Origin: an uncultured Selenomonadales bacterium
GTDB taxonomy: Bacteria > Bacillota > Negativicutes > Acidaminococcales > Acidaminococcaceae
NCBI GenBank assembly: GCA_900315925.1
Contig: ONAV01000010.1
Span: 35,743-99,742 of the forward strand
DNA length: 64,000 nucleotides
Direction of reading: 5' to 3'
The position numbers were made by a program, and so were the translations under genes. This document shows, one piece after another, positions 35,761-45,991 of the stretch (position 1 is its first letter; the number at the start of each line of letters is the position of its first letter). The notes beneath the pieces were generated by a model. That model saw only the letters and a list, made by a program, of their open reading frames with translations. It searched no databases and was not told the DNA's origin.

Positions 35761-36654
35761 TTAAACCTTTTCACGGATATTCTTGCCCATCAGGCCCTGA
35801 GGCTTGAAGAGCAGGATAATGATCAGAATCGCAAACGCGGCGGCATCGCGGAAGGTGGAAGAAATGAAACCGCTGACCAACGCTTCCACCACGCCTAAAA
35901 TGATTCCGCCCAGCATCGCCCCCGGAATGATGCCGATGCCTCCCAATACCGCGGCAACGAAGGCTTTGATACCGGGAACCATGCCCATCAGGGGATCGAT
36001 GGAGTTGTAATATATGCCTACCAGGACCCCGCCGGCCGCTGCCAGGGCAGAACCCAATGCGAAGGTCATGGAAATTGTCGAGTCAATATCAATACCCATC
36101 AGCCGGGCCGCATCCGCGTCAAAGGACACCGCGCGCATGGCCTTGCCAGCTCTGGTCTGGTTTACAATATAGGTAAGGGCAACCATCAATACCAGGGCGC
36201 TGATCAGGATTACAATCTGCTGACTGTTCACTACCCAGGCGCCTACATGATACACCGTGGCCGTAAATACGGCAGGGAAGGTACGGGGCTGGGGGGACGC
36301 AAACAGGATCATCACATTTTCCAAAAAGAATGAAACGCCGATAGCCGTAATCAGAATAGCGATACGGGGTGCATTCCGCATGGGACGGTAGGCCACACGT
36401 TCAATGACCATACCGGCCAGGGCCGCCCCGATCATGGAGACGATCAGCGCCGGCAAAAAGGACAGTTTTAAAATGGAAGTGCAGACAAACCCTATATAAG
36501 CGCCCAGCATATAAATATCGCCGTGGGCAAAATTAATTAATTTTAAAATACCGTAGATCATGGTATAGCCAAGGGCAATCAACGCATAGATGCTGCCCAG
36601 GGAAATACCGTTGATCAGCTGTTGAACAAACTGATGCAAAAAGCCGGATTCCAT
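35761..36654 (-). CDS. livH: Branched-chain amino acid ABC transporter, permease LivH
   Basis: Partner of LivM, about 297 residues. Diagnostic segments: QQLINGISLGSIYALIALGYTMIYGI, INFAHGDIYMLGAYIG, and the coupling region ARLMGIDIDSTISMTFALGSALAAAGG. GGAGGAAGG precedes the ATG at 36654; the frame stays open upstream without a ribosome site. Located between livJ and livM on the same strand. Confidence 0.95.
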   Translation of the reverse strand: MESGFLHQFVQQLINGISLGSIYALIALGYTMIYGILKLINFAHGDIYMLGAYIGFVCTSILKLSFLPALIVSMIGAALAGMVIERVAYRPMRNAPRIAILITAIGVSFFLENVMILFASPQPRTFPAVFTATVYHVGAWVVNSQQIVILISALVLMVALTYIVNQTRAGKAMRAVSFDADAARLMGIDIDSTISMTFALGSALAAAGGVLVGIYYNSIDPLMGMVPGIKAFVAAVLGGIGIIPGAMLGGIILGVVEALVSGFISSTFRDAAAFAILIIILLFKPQGLMGKNIREKV

Positions 36655-36787
36655 AATTCCTTCCTCCGAACATAGTATCAAAAGAATGGCTGTGGCGACC
36701 AGCACCACAGCCTCAATGCTTACGGATTACTGATTTTTTCAGGAAATTACTTTTTCAATTCCCCGATTTTTTCATCTGCGTTGTGAA

Positions 36788-37972
36788 TCAGCCGCCAATT
36801 TTCTTGTTCAGCGTCATCTTACCGTCTTTCAGCTCAAGAACTAACGCAGTCGTAATCGGATTGTGTTTTTCATCATATGTCAGCTTGCCGTTGGCAACCT
36901 GCAGGTCTTTTGTCTTAGCAATGGCGTCCGCCAGCTTCGTGCCATCGGTGGTCTTTGCGGTCTTGATCGCATTGAACAGGATCAGGCCGGCATTATAGCC
37001 CTGCATAGCGAACACGTCAGGAACCTTGTTGAATTTGCCCTGATAGGCTTTGACAAATTTCTGCACAGCAGGATCTTTGTCTTCTGCCGTATAGGCATTG
37101 GTAAAGTAACCTTTGTTGCAGGCTTCTTTGCCGGCAACTTCAACCAGTTTGGGAGAATCCCAGCCGTCGGAACCAAGCATCGGGCAGGTCAGGCCGATTT
37201 CACGGGCCTGTTTGATGATCTTGGAAACTTCTTCATAGTAACCGGGTACATAAATCGCTTCCGGACTGGTTGCTTTGATCTTGGTCAGAGAAGCCTTGAA
37301 GTCAACGTCTTTGGACAGGAAAGCTTCGTCAGTGGTGATCTGTCCGCCGTTTGCGGTAAACACTTTGGTAAATACTTCTGCCAGACCCTTGGAATAATCG
37401 CTGGAAGAATCGTGCAGAATAGCAACTTTCTTAACTTTCAGGTCTTTTGCAGCAAACTGCGCCATGATGTCGCCCTGATAGGGGTCAATGAAGCAGGCAC
37501 GGAACACGAAGGGTTTCGTCTTGCCATCTTTTTGTAAGGTAATGCCAGGTGCCGTTGCGCAGGGAGCAATCAGAGGAATCTTGTTGGCAGTCAGCACCGG
37601 TTCTTCTGCAGCCACGCAGCCGCTGGTAGCCGGGCCGATGACCGCGATTGCTTTGTTCTGGGTCACCAGTTTGGTCGCCGCGTTACCGGATTCCGAAGGC
37701 TCGGACTTGTTGTCCGCAGTCACAACTTTGATCTTTTTGCCGTCAATACCGCCGGCTTTGTTCGCTTCTTCTACCGCCAGTTCAAAACCGGACAGCATGC
37801 TCTTGCCGTAGTTGGCAACGTTGCCGGTCAATTCGGCGTTAACGCCTACCACGATTTCTTTCCCCGCGTCAGCTGCTTTTTTCTCGCCGCCGCCACCGCC
37901 GCAGCCTGCAGTCAGGCCAGCGACCAGCATAGCTGCCAGTGCAATACGGGATGCTTTTTTCCAGAATTTCAT
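36788..37972 (-). CDS. livJ: Branched-chain amino acid ABC transporter, substrate-binding lipoprotein
   Basis: Extracytoplasmic receptor of the LIV system (family 4 binding protein), about 394 residues. ATG 37972 (AAAGGTGAAG upstream) starts a lipoprotein signal, MKFWKKASRIALAAMLVAGL then TAGC, followed by a glycine linker. The mature fold begins IVVGVNAELTGNVANYGKSMLSGFELAVEEAN and contains IGPATSGCVAAEEPV, typical of the ligand-binding region. Start of livJHMGF; no clear promoter was identified in the 246 bases before it. Confidence 0.93.
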   Translation of the reverse strand: MKFWKKASRIALAAMLVAGLTAGCGGGGGEKKAADAGKEIVVGVNAELTGNVANYGKSMLSGFELAVEEANKAGGIDGKKIKVVTADNKSEPSESGNAATKLVTQNKAIAVIGPATSGCVAAEEPVLTANKIPLIAPCATAPGITLQKDGKTKPFVFRACFIDPYQGDIMAQFAAKDLKVKKVAILHDSSSDYSKGLAEVFTKVFTANGGQITTDEAFLSKDVDFKASLTKIKATSPEAIYVPGYYEEVSKIIKQAREIGLTCPMLGSDGWDSPKLVEVAGKEACNKGYFTNAYTAEDKDPAVQKFVKAYQGKFNKVPDVFAMQGYNAGLILFNAIKTAKTTDGTKLADAIAKTKDLQVANGKLTYDEKHNPITTALVLELKDGKMTLNKKIGG

Positions 37973-38218
37973 TTTGTCTTCACCTTTCCTTTTATAAAAT
38001 TTTAAATAAAACCCCTCATTACAAATACCGTAAATCAGTGTTTTCCTAAATACAGGCAATAACCCTGTTTCCATATTATAGAAACTATTTCACATTTTTG
38101 TCAACATTTTTCCTGCAAAAATATGCATTTTCACGCCTTTAGCAATGAAACAGTAACATTTATGTCAGTTTCTGTATCTTTGTTCACTGAAAATATACTT
38201 ACGTCCTTCAGTAAAACA

Positions 38219-38914
38219 CTACAAAAACAGCTTTGCCAGCACCACCGCAACCGGCAGAGCGGGTATCTGATTAGCCAGACGGATCGGCAGAAGCCGGGCC
38301 TGCACGATGCCGATAGCCATAATCAATACACCGCCGGCAGCGCTGACCTCCCGTATGATTTCCGGCGTCAGCAGGTTCTGCATCCAGGAAGCAAGCAGGG
38401 TGATCGTTCCCTGGTACAGTCCCACCGGTACGGCGGAAAGACCCACGCCCGCTCCCATATTCGCCGCGAATATAATAGAAAGGATCCCGTCAAGCATGGC
38501 TTTGGCAAACAGAATCTGGCGATTGCCTGTCAGTCCTTCTTCAATACTTCCTACGATTGCCATGGCGCCGATACAGAAGATCAGGCTGGCAGAAATAAAA
38601 CCTCTGCCAAAAGAACCGGAGGTCTGCCCTCTGTCACCCAGAAGCTTCTTCTCCACCCAGGCGCCAAAGGCATTCAGCTTTTCCTGGATATCCAGCATCT
38701 CGCCGATAATGCTGCCAATGACCACACTTGCAATGACCAGCACAATATTCTGGCTCTTTTGCGCCATTTCCACGCCAATCAGAAAAATACAAAGGGCCAC
38801 GCCGTACATGATCGTTTCCTGCCATTTTTCAGGAAACCCCTTTTTTAAAATAAGGCCAACTGCACAGCCGGCTATAATGGCTGCACAGTTGACCATTGTC
38901 CCCAAACCTGTCAT
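38219..38914 (-). CDS. DUF554 family membrane protein
   Basis: 231 residues, almost entirely hydrophobic with 6-7 helices, of the DUF554 family (YdfK-like), whose function is unknown. Recognisable patterns: GLGTMVNCAAIIAGCAVGLILKKGFPEK at the start, and GRGFISASLIFCIGAMAIVGSIEEGLTGN in the middle. It lies just beyond the parAB genes, a neighbourhood often seen for this family in Firmicutes. A hairpin terminator separates it from parB. Confidence 0.85.
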   Translation of the reverse strand: MTGLGTMVNCAAIIAGCAVGLILKKGFPEKWQETIMYGVALCIFLIGVEMAQKSQNIVLVIASVVIGSIIGEMLDIQEKLNAFGAWVEKKLLGDRGQTSGSFGRGFISASLIFCIGAMAIVGSIEEGLTGNRQILFAKAMLDGILSIIFAANMGAGVGLSAVPVGLYQGTITLLASWMQNLLTPEIIREVSAAGGVLIMAIGIVQARLLPIRLANQIPALPVAVVLAKLFL

Positions 38915-38936
38915 AGAATTATCCTGTTAAATATAT

Positions 38937-38979
38937 GAATGTAAGTAATCATTGCGCTGATATATTGGCCTTACATTCA
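38937..38979 (-). terminator. Hairpin after parB
   Basis: GAATGTAAG (minus GAATGTAAGG) pairs with CTTACATTC around a long AT-rich loop; ATATATTTA follows. Moderate support. Confidence 0.5.
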
Positions 38980-39026
38980 TTCCTTTCCTATAGGAACTGC
39001 TAATAAATTAACTTCTTAAAATAAAA

Positions 39027-40040
39027 TCATACCGGAAACTTTGTCTTCAGCCAGGGCGCCGTGTCAAAATTTTCACTTTCATTTTTACCCTGCAGCAAAT
39101 CACAGATACGATCCAAATCGTCCAGGGAATAATAATCAATTTCTATTTTCCCCACGTTGTCATTTTTGCTGACAATACGTACCTTGGTACCCAATGCTTC
39201 GATCAGGCTTTCTTCAAAGTGTCTGTAATGGATATCCCCGCTTACCCGGGAGGTTTTCTTTTTACCCTTCTTTTCTTTTTCGGAAGACGGATCCTTGACC
39301 GGTTTGCCGTTTTTATGCAGAATAACAACACGTTCATCCAGGACCTGAAGCTTTTTTCCTTCCTTAACGGTCTTAACAACTTCTTCCACCGTGCGGGCAC
39401 TCCAGCCATGTTCAGCCAGCGCCCTGCCGACCTTCAGCTGCTGCTCCCTGTCCGCCAGAGCTAACAGGGGACGCATCTGTCCGGCAGTCACCCTTTCCTC
39501 TGCTACCATAGCCTGCAATTCTTCCGGCAGATTCAGCATACGCAGCAGATTCGCTACCGCAGCCCGGCTTCTCCCCAGCCGTTCCGCAGCCTGCGCCTGG
39601 GTATAATCAAATTGTTTCATCAGTTCCTGAATCGCCTTCGCTTCTTCCAGGGGATTCAGATCATGGCGTTGAATGTTTTCCACCAGGGAAAGCTCACGCA
39701 TCTGCTTTTCATCATATTCCCGCACCAGAACGGGGACTGTCTGCAGTTTTGCCAGCCTGGCAGCCCGCAGCCGCCGTTCCCCGGCAACCAGTTCATAATT
39801 CAGGCCCTTTTTACGGACAACCAGAGGCTGGATGATACCGTGCTTTTTAATAGATTCGCTCAGTTCTTTCAGTTTTTCTTTATCAAAGGTCTTTCTGGGC
39901 TGGTATGGATTGGGCCGGATACTTTCTACAGGAATTTCCACCGCCCCTTCCGGATCCTTGGGCATGGCGGTTTCATACTGGGATTCGCTGGAAGAAAGCA
40001 GGGATTCCAGTCCTCTGCCCAGACCGCTGTGCTTACTCAT
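39027..40040 (-). CDS. parB: Chromosome partitioning protein ParB (Spo0J)
   Basis: Binds parS and spreads as a CTP-dependent clamp; 337 residues. The N-terminal domain has the CTP-binding [11 protein letters not shown] (about residue 88) after [12 protein letters not shown] and ELVAGERR. The helix-turn-helix follows ([23 protein letters not shown]). The C-terminal dimerisation region is preceded by a lysine-rich insert ([14 protein letters not shown]) that is longer than usual. It overlaps parA by 8 bases. Its target sites are at 5704, 18058 and 40855. Confidence 0.96.
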   Translation of the reverse strand: MSKHSGLGRGLESLLSSSESQYETAMPKDPEGAVEIPVESIRPNPYQPRKTFDKEKLKELSESIKKHGIIQPLVVRKKGLNYELVAGERRLRAARLAKLQTVPVLVREYDEKQMRELSLVENIQRHDLNPLEEAKAIQELMKQFDYTQAQAAERLGRSRAAVANLLRMLNLPEELQAMVAEERVTAGQMRPLLALADREQQLKVGRALAEHGWSARTVEEVVKTVKEGKKLQVLDERVVILHKNGKPVKDPSSEKEKKGKKKTSRVSGDIHYRHFEESLIEALGTKVRIVSKNDNVGKIEIDYYSLDDLDRICDLLQGKNESENFDTAPWLKTKFPV

Positions 40041-40797
40041 CGCCGATTACCTCCCTGGCAAGTTCCTGATACACTTGGGCGCCTTTGCTTTTGGCATCAT
40101 AGGCAAGCACCGGTTCCCCGTGACTGGGAGCCTCGCTTAATTTCACATTGCGCGGAATGATCGTATTGTACATCTTGGCAGAAAAATACTTTTTCACTTC
40201 ATTGACTACATCCGTCGCCAGGTTGGTCCTTGCGTCAAACATGGTCATGACTACGCCTTCCAGCTTCAGCGCCGGATTCAGGTTGCGCTGCACCCGCTGG
40301 ATCGTGTTCATCAGCATGGTAACGCCTTCCAGTGCATAAAATTCACACTGGATGGGAATGATAACCGAACTGGCAGCCGTCAGCGCATTTAATGTCAGCA
40401 GCCCCAGAGACGGGGGACAGTCGATCAGCACATAGTCATAATCATATTTAACCCGCTCCAGCGCATTTTTCAGCCGGTTTTCCCGGCTCATCATATTGAC
40501 CAGGTCAATTTCGGCCCCGGCCAGCGCAATGGTCGCAGGCAACAGGGAAAGGTTATCATAAGCCGTCGGTATGATTACATCTTTCGCCAGCACATCATCA
40601 TTTGTCAATATATCATAAATACTCTTTTTGATATCCCGTTTGTCCAGTCCCAGACCGGTGGTTGCATTACCCTGAGGATCAGAGTCTACCAACAGTACCT
40701 TGCGCCCCAGCGCAGCCAGGCAGGCCGCTAAATTTACGGCAGTTGTCGTCTTTCCGACACCGCCTTTCTGATTTGCTAACGCAATGACTTTTACCAC
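40033..40797 (-). CDS. parA: Chromosome partitioning ATPase ParA (Soj)
   Basis: Deviant Walker-type ATPase that works with ParB in origin segregation and controls DnaA in Bacillus. 254 residues. Deviant Walker [14 protein letters not shown] (residues 11-20), Walker A' DSDPQGNAT, Walker [12 protein letters not shown]. Length matches Soj. It starts at a GTG (40797) behind CGGAGGGAAC. The 117 bases upstream contain a parS core and three DnaA boxes. Confidence 0.96.
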   Translation of the reverse strand: MVKVIALANQKGGVGKTTTAVNLAACLAALGRKVLLVDSDPQGNATTGLGLDKRDIKKSIYDILTNDDVLAKDVIIPTAYDNLSLLPATIALAGAEIDLVNMMSRENRLKNALERVKYDYDYVLIDCPPSLGLLTLNALTAASSVIIPIQCEFYALEGVTMLMNTIQRVQRNLNPALKLEGVVMTMFDARTNLATDVVNEVKKYFSAKMYNTIIPRNVKLSEAPSHGEPVLAYDAKSKGAQVYQELAREVIGDE

Positions 40798-40854
40798 AAC
40801 AGTTCCCTCCGTTACATCCCTATATAACAGTAGCCTTTTTTAAAGCTGCTGCCC

Positions 40855-40868
40855 GTTTCACGTGAAAC
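40855..40868. promoter_or_regulatory. parS core in the parA upstream region
   Basis: GTTTCACGTGAAAC, the 14-bp core of parS, flanked by C on both sides instead of the consensus T and A. Confidence 0.85.
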
Positions 40869-40875
40869 CACTAAT

Positions 40876-40905
40876 TTATACACATTATACACAGGGTTAT
40901 CCACA
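40876..40905. promoter_or_regulatory. Three DnaA boxes upstream of parA
   Basis: Two adjacent TTATACACA words (40876-40884, 40885-40893) and a perfect TTATCCACA (40897-40905) lie in direct orientation between noc and parA, eight bases from the parS core. This is DnaA-box density comparable to an origin but about 9 kb from dnaA. Confidence 0.85.
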
Positions 40906-40914
40906 GGCTGTGTA

Positions 40915-41793
40915 TTAAAAAAGCTTAATAACTTTAGGGTCTTTTCTCTTTTTAACATTTTTGATACGCAAGGTCAATACGACATCATCTCCGTCCATGT
41001 CCTGTTCCATGCTGGCAGGGATCCCGGACGTTTTTACCGTCTCCATAATCTCTCTGATGCTGTTTAAATAAATGCGCACATCATTTACAATCACTATCCG
41101 CGGTTTCTTTTTATCCAGCTTGCCATTTTCTTTCAGAGTTTTTTCAACCAGTGCTTCCGTCTGTCTGACATTTAAATTCCCTTTCAGTACTTTTTGCAAA
41201 ACAGCCTTCTGTGTCTCTTCGTTTTCCAGCTTTAATAAAACACGGGCATGCCGTTCTGTCAGCTTGCTGTCATGAAGTTTATTGCGCACGGAGACCGGGA
41301 GACGCAGCAGACGCAGTTTGTTGGCAATGGTTGACTGCTTTTTTCCTACCCGGATCGCCATAGACTCCTGGGTCAGGTGAAACGTATTTACAAGCTTTTC
41401 ATACCCTTCCGCTTCTTCCAAATAGTGCAGATCCTTGCGCTGCAGGTTTTCGATCAGGGCAATTTCCGCTATCTGTTGGGTAGTATATTCGCTTACAATA
41501 ACGGGAACCGTACCCAGCCCGGCCATGATCGATGCCCGCAATCTTCTTTCCCCGGCAATGAGGATATAAGTGCCGTCTTTTCCCGGAGCCACCAGAAGAG
41601 GCTGCAGCACGCCGTACTGACGGATGGAATCGGCCAGTTCCGACAGAGCTTCCGACTCAAATTCCTTACGCGGCTGGTATGGGTTTGGCACAATTTTGGA
41701 AAGAGGAACCTGAAGCACCTGGACATCTGTATTTTTTTGCAAATGATCTGTCTTCAGTGTTTCAACATTTAAATCGTTGAATCCATCCTGCAC
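40915..41793 (-). CDS. noc: Nucleoid occlusion protein Noc (ParB paralogue)
   Basis: Noc binds its own palindrome (NBS) and blocks division over the nucleoid. 292 residues with the ParB-like CTP domain ([16 protein letters not shown], about residue 75) and a helix-turn-helix (LTQESMAIRVGKKQSTIANKLRLLRLP, about residue 150). The N-terminal region before VPLSKIVPNPYQPR is short. The location between rsmG and parA is the usual place for noc in Firmicutes, and two perfect NBS palindromes occur in the window. Called Noc rather than a second ParB on those two grounds. Confidence 0.88.
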   Translation of the reverse strand: MQDGFNDLNVETLKTDHLQKNTDVQVLQVPLSKIVPNPYQPRKEFESEALSELADSIRQYGVLQPLLVAPGKDGTYILIAGERRLRASIMAGLGTVPVIVSEYTTQQIAEIALIENLQRKDLHYLEEAEGYEKLVNTFHLTQESMAIRVGKKQSTIANKLRLLRLPVSVRNKLHDSKLTERHARVLLKLENEETQKAVLQKVLKGNLNVRQTEALVEKTLKENGKLDKKKPRIVIVNDVRIYLNSIREIMETVKTSGIPASMEQDMDGDDVVLTLRIKNVKKRKDPKVIKLF

Positions 41794-41931
41794 AAGTTTA
41801 CCCCGCTTTCACTATAGAAAGGATCCGTTCCTTTTTAAACAGATCCTGTTTTTTATTATTTAATACGGTTATATTTTATCATAAAATGCCAATACCTGCA
41901 GGAAATTTACGCAAGTAATTTTTCCGGCTGT

Positions 41932-42711
41932 TTATCCGTTTACTAACGGATTTTTTCCCGGAAGGCCGGCCTTGCGGGGATACACAGAGGGTGTATCCTT
42001 GATTTTCTGAATGACAATGATGGCCCGCCCGTCATTTAATCCGGGCAGCTCCACTTCTTTCACTGATGTCACTCTGCCGCCTAAAATACGTAGCGCTTTT
42101 TCCCCTTCCAGAAGTTCTTCCTTATATTTGCTCCCTTTTAATGCAATAAAGAAACCGTCCTTCTTTACCAGCGGCAGACAGTATTCTGCCAGAACAGAAA
42201 GCCGGGCCACCGCCCTGCTCACTGCAATATCCGCCTGTCCCCGCAGCTTTTTATCCCGTCCGGCATCTTCCGCACGCATATGTTCAAAGCTTACATTATC
42301 TAATTGCAGCTGCCTCACGGTTTCCTGCAAAAACTTCAGCCGTTTTTCCAGGGAATCCAGCAATATTAATTGTAAGGAAGGATCATAAATCTTCAGGGGT
42401 ATGCCGGGAAAACCGGCTCCGGTTCCCACATCTATCACTTTTCTTCCCTGCATCATCGTTTTGTCATAACAAAGCAGGGAATCAATATAATGCTTCACCG
42501 CCACATCCTGCGGGGAAGTCAGCGCTGTCAGGTTCATGACCTTATTCGTTTCTGTCAGCAGATCAAAATACCGGCCAAACTGCAAAAGCTGGGTCCGGCT
42601 TACACCGATTCCCGCAAGGGCACACTGTTTTTCCAATATCTCCTGACACTTTGCGGCTTCCGCAGAAACTGCAACTGTATTCTGTGTAAGTGTTTCAGGC
42701 CGGGCTTTCAT
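41932..42711 (-). CDS. rsmG: 16S rRNA (guanine527-N7)-methyltransferase
   Basis: Methylates G527 in the 530 loop of 16S rRNA using SAM. 259 residues. The SAM site [17 protein letters not shown], the NKVMNLTAL motif before it, [17 protein letters not shown] and [11 protein letters not shown] are all present. About 20 N-terminal residues precede the conserved fold. The ATG overlaps the end of mnmG by four bases (ATGA), implying coupled translation. A short unusual tail ([15 protein letters not shown]) follows the usual C-terminus. Confidence 0.94.
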   Translation of the reverse strand: MKARPETLTQNTVAVSAEAAKCQEILEKQCALAGIGVSRTQLLQFGRYFDLLTETNKVMNLTALTSPQDVAVKHYIDSLLCYDKTMMQGRKVIDVGTGAGFPGIPLKIYDPSLQLILLDSLEKRLKFLQETVRQLQLDNVSFEHMRAEDAGRDKKLRGQADIAVSRAVARLSVLAEYCLPLVKKDGFFIALKGSKYKEELLEGEKALRILGGRVTSVKEVELPGLNDGRAIIVIQKIKDTPSVYPRKAGLPGKNPLVNG

Positions 42712-44589
42712 TGCTTTTCCGCCTCCTGACGGCGGTGTACCTCCAGCGCGATCATCAGCACCCCTACATCCGCAGGGGAAACACCGGAAATGCGGGAAGC
42801 CTGGCCCAGGGAATCCGGACGGACTTTGTCCAGTTTTTCCGCCGCTTCGTTGGATAGTTCCTTGAGTGCAAAATAATCAATGTCTGCCGGGATTTTTTTG
42901 CTTTCCAGCCGCAGGGCTTTTTCTACCGCCTGTTTTTGTTTTATAATATAGCCTTCATATTTACACTGGATCTCTGCCTGTTCCCTGACTACCGGTGAGA
43001 TTTCCGGCGCACCGAAAAATGCCTGCAGCTTTTCATAGGACATTGCGCTTCAGCAGGGTCGCCAGGTTTTCCCCTTTTTTCAGGGGCACGCTGCCGGCGG
43101 AGATCAGTTTGGCATTGATTTCTTCTGTGGGGGAAACGAGGGTATTCTGCAGGTAATGCATTACCCGTTCGATTTCCGATTTCTTTTTCGTAAACTTCTC
43201 CCAGCGTTCGTCTGTGACCAGACCGATTTCCCGGCCTTTTTCCGTCAGCCGCAGATCGCCGTTGTCCTGCCGAAGCAACAGACGGTATTCCGCCCGGGAG
43301 GTCATCATCCGGTAGGGTTCGTTGGTGCCTTTTGTCACCAGGTCATCGATCAGCACGCCGATATACGCTTCATTCCGGCCTAACACCAGGGGCGGTTTGC
43401 CCTGCAGTTTACGTACTGCGTTGATGCCGGCAATCAGTCCCTGCCCTGCCGCTTCTTCATAGCCGCTGGTCCCGTTGGACTGGCCTGCCGAGAATAATCC
43501 TTTTATGTGCTTATGCTCCAGAGAGGATTTTAACTGCAGCGGATCCAGGCAGTCGTAGTCGATAGCATACCCGGGACGCATCATTTTAACATGCTCCATG
43601 CCCGGTATGGTCTGCATGAACTTTACCTGTACATCCGCCGGCAAAGCCGAGGACATTCCCTGCACATACATTTCGTTGGTGTTCAGCCCTTCCGGTTCAA
43701 TGAACAGCTGATGGCGTTCCTTATCCTTGAAACGGATGATTTTAGATTCAATGGAAGGACAGTAACGGGGACCTATCCCCTCTACCAGCCCGTTGAACAT
43801 GCCGGAACGTACCAGATTGTCTTTGATGATCTGATGGGTCACGGGAGAAGTATAGGTGAGCCAGCAGGGAACCTGCTCCCGGTGCGTAATATTACTAATG
43901 AAGGAAAAGTTGCGTAGTTCCGGATCCCCTTCCTGGATCTGCATTTTGGAAAAATCAAGACTGCGCCTGTCCACCCGGGCAGGGGTACCGGTCTTGAACC
44001 GGGTCAGCTCCACGCCGGCTTCCTGCAGGGATGCGGATAATTTGTTGGCGCTGCGCAATCCGTTGGGACCGGATTCATAATTGACACTGCCGAACACGAT
44101 CTTGCTGCGCAGGTACGTACCGGTACAGATAATAACAATGGAAGACTCAAAAACTTCTCCGGTTTCCGCTTCTACCCCCACTACTTCATCATTACGCACC
44201 AGCAGCTTATCGATCATCAGCTGCTTCACATCCAGGTTTTCCTGGTTTTCCACAACCTTTTTCATAATCACATGGTAAAAAGGTTTATCTGCCTGGGCCC
44301 GCAGGGAATGGACAGCATATCCCTTCCCCGTATTCAGCATGCGCATCTGGATGCAGGCTTCGTCCGCGCTGATGGCCATCTGGCCGCCCAGGGCGTCTAT
44401 CTCCCCAACCAGTTGTCCCTTGGCGCTGCCGCCTACGGACGGGTTACAGGGCATAAGGGCAATATTATCCAGGGAAAGCGTCGCCAGCAGCGTTTTATAG
44501 CCTAACCGCGCCGCTGCCAGACTGGCTTCCACCCCGGCGTGTCCTGCTCCAATTACAATTACATCATATGAATCTACAATGATTCCCAT
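42708..44589 (-). pseudogene. mnmG: tRNA uridine modification enzyme MnmG (GidA), frameshifted near its C-terminus
   Basis: FAD enzyme that with MnmE makes cmnm5U at the wobble base. The first 515 residues are normal: FAD site [39 protein letters not shown] and [20 protein letters not shown]. The frame then reads [10 protein letters not shown] and stops near 43033. The remaining 107 residues ([10 protein letters not shown]... to the [22 protein letters not shown] end) are in another frame. A loss of about five bases, which would restore KRPEMSYEKL, explains it. The joint lies at about 43043. The total length would be normal, so a sequence error is a strong possibility. Confidence 0.9.
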
Positions 44590-44595
44590 TTTTTC

Positions 44596-45927
44596 TCACT
44601 TTCCCACACAGAAACGGGCAAAAATTTCATTGATTATCTCATCCCGTACCGTTTCTCCGGTAATCTCCCCCATCAGGGTCAAAGCCCGGTCCACGTCAAT
44701 GGTGAGACAATCATACGGGAGCCGGTTTTCCGCGGCTTCCACTGCATCTTTTAAACTGTCCGCAGCCTGGCACAGCAGATTGATCTGCCGTTCATTCTGG
44801 ATGTAAATTTCTTCATCCGACTGTCTGCTGCTGCCGTAGACATATTCCTTCAGCCAGCTTTCCAGTCTGTCAATGCCTTCTTTTGTCTTGGCGGAAATTT
44901 CAATGACATTTTCCGGTGCAAACCGTTCTGCCAGTGTTTTTGTGATGATGCTTTCCGCAAGATCCGTTTTGTTTACTACAAAAACCGCATTTTTTCCTTT
45001 TATCGCTGCCAGAATCGTCTCATCGTCTGACGTTAAAGGCTGGGTTCCATCCAAAACCACAAGGATCAGTTCGGCTTTGTCCAAAAAGGCACGGCTCCGT
45101 TCCACACCCAGTTTTTCCACAAAATCTTTGGTATCGTGGATGCCCGCGGTATCTGCCAGCAGTACGGGAACCCCCCCGATGACCAACTGTTCCTCGATTA
45201 CGTCCCGGGTCGTCCCCTCATATTCGGATACAAGCGCCCTGTCTTCTTTTAACAGTGTGTTCAGCAGACTGGACTTGCCTACGTTAGGACGTCCGATAAT
45301 CGCCGTCCGCAGTCCTTCTTTTAAAATTTTGCCGGTATGGGCTCCTTCCAACAGGACGGATACTTCTTCTTCCGCTTCGGATATGGAATTTTTTACTTCA
45401 TTATAAGTTACGTCTTCTATGTCTTCTTCCGGGTAATCAATAACCGCTTCCAGATGCACGATCACATCCCGCAGCTTTCTGCGGACTTCTTTCAGTTTTT
45501 TTGAAAGGAATCCTTCCTGCTGCTGCACTGCAATTTTCAGGGCGGCGGCACTTTTGGAATTGATGATGTCCATGACGGATTCCGCCTGGACCAGATCGAT
45601 GCGGCCGTTTAAAAATGCCCTTTTCGTAAATTCCCCGGGTTCGGCCGGACGGGCTCCGTAATAATACGTCAGCGCCAGGATCTGGCGGATACTCTGCATA
45701 CCGCCGTGACACTGTATTTCAATTACGTCTTCCGCTGTATAAGACCGGGGGGCTTTCATATAGACCGTCAGCACTTCGTCTATATCTCTTCCCTCTCTGT
45801 CCCTGACAAACCCATAGACCATCGTATGGGAAGGATAGGTTTCCAGTTTTTTCCCGGATGCGGCAAAAAACATCTCCGCGTTTCCCGGCGCTGTTGTAAC
45901 AGCGCTGATCGTATCTTCCTGTATCAT
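44596..45927 (-). CDS. mnmE: tRNA modification GTPase MnmE (TrmE), N-terminal in-frame deletion
   Basis: GTPase partner of MnmG. 443 residues, about 17 fewer than usual. The G domain is intact: GRPNVGKSSLLN, DTAGIHDTKD and NKTDLAE; the C-terminal Cys-containing CVGK end is present. In the N-terminal folate-binding domain the family pattern TAPGEGGI(A/G)xxRISG..A reads TAPGNAEMFFAASGKK: the whole glycine-rich folate segment and the following helix start (about 51 bases) are missing without changing frame, near 45880. As written it probably cannot bind methylene-THF. ATG with AGGTG upstream. Confidence 0.9.
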   Translation of the reverse strand: MIQEDTISAVTTAPGNAEMFFAASGKKLETYPSHTMVYGFVRDREGRDIDEVLTVYMKAPRSYTAEDVIEIQCHGGMQSIRQILALTYYYGARPAEPGEFTKRAFLNGRIDLVQAESVMDIINSKSAAALKIAVQQQEGFLSKKLKEVRRKLRDVIVHLEAVIDYPEEDIEDVTYNEVKNSISEAEEEVSVLLEGAHTGKILKEGLRTAIIGRPNVGKSSLLNTLLKEDRALVSEYEGTTRDVIEEQLVIGGVPVLLADTAGIHDTKDFVEKLGVERSRAFLDKAELILVVLDGTQPLTSDDETILAAIKGKNAVFVVNKTDLAESIITKTLAERFAPENVIEISAKTKEGIDRLESWLKEYVYGSSRQSDEEIYIQNERQINLLCQAADSLKDAVEAAENRLPYDCLTIDVDRALTLMGEITGETVRDEIINEIFARFCVGK

Positions 45928-45950
45928 GCTATCACCTGAAATAACAAAAT

Positions 45951-45981
45951 AAACCCGGGCAGAAAATCTACACCGGGTTTT
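45951..45981 (-). terminator. Intrinsic terminator after jag
   Basis: AAAACCCGG and CCGGGTTT form the stem and TTTATTTT follows on the minus strand, between jag and mnmE. It could reduce, rather than stop, transcription into mnmE. Confidence 0.65.
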
Positions 45982-45991
45982 CCATTATTGA

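Noticed and set aside
41820..41860. Terminator after noc start region (AGGATC..GATCCT)
   Set aside because: Stem is short and the T-run is on the wrong strand for the surrounding minus-strand genes.
43030..43046. Programmed frameshift in mnmG
   Set aside because: No slippery heptamer; a small deletion restores the family sequence.
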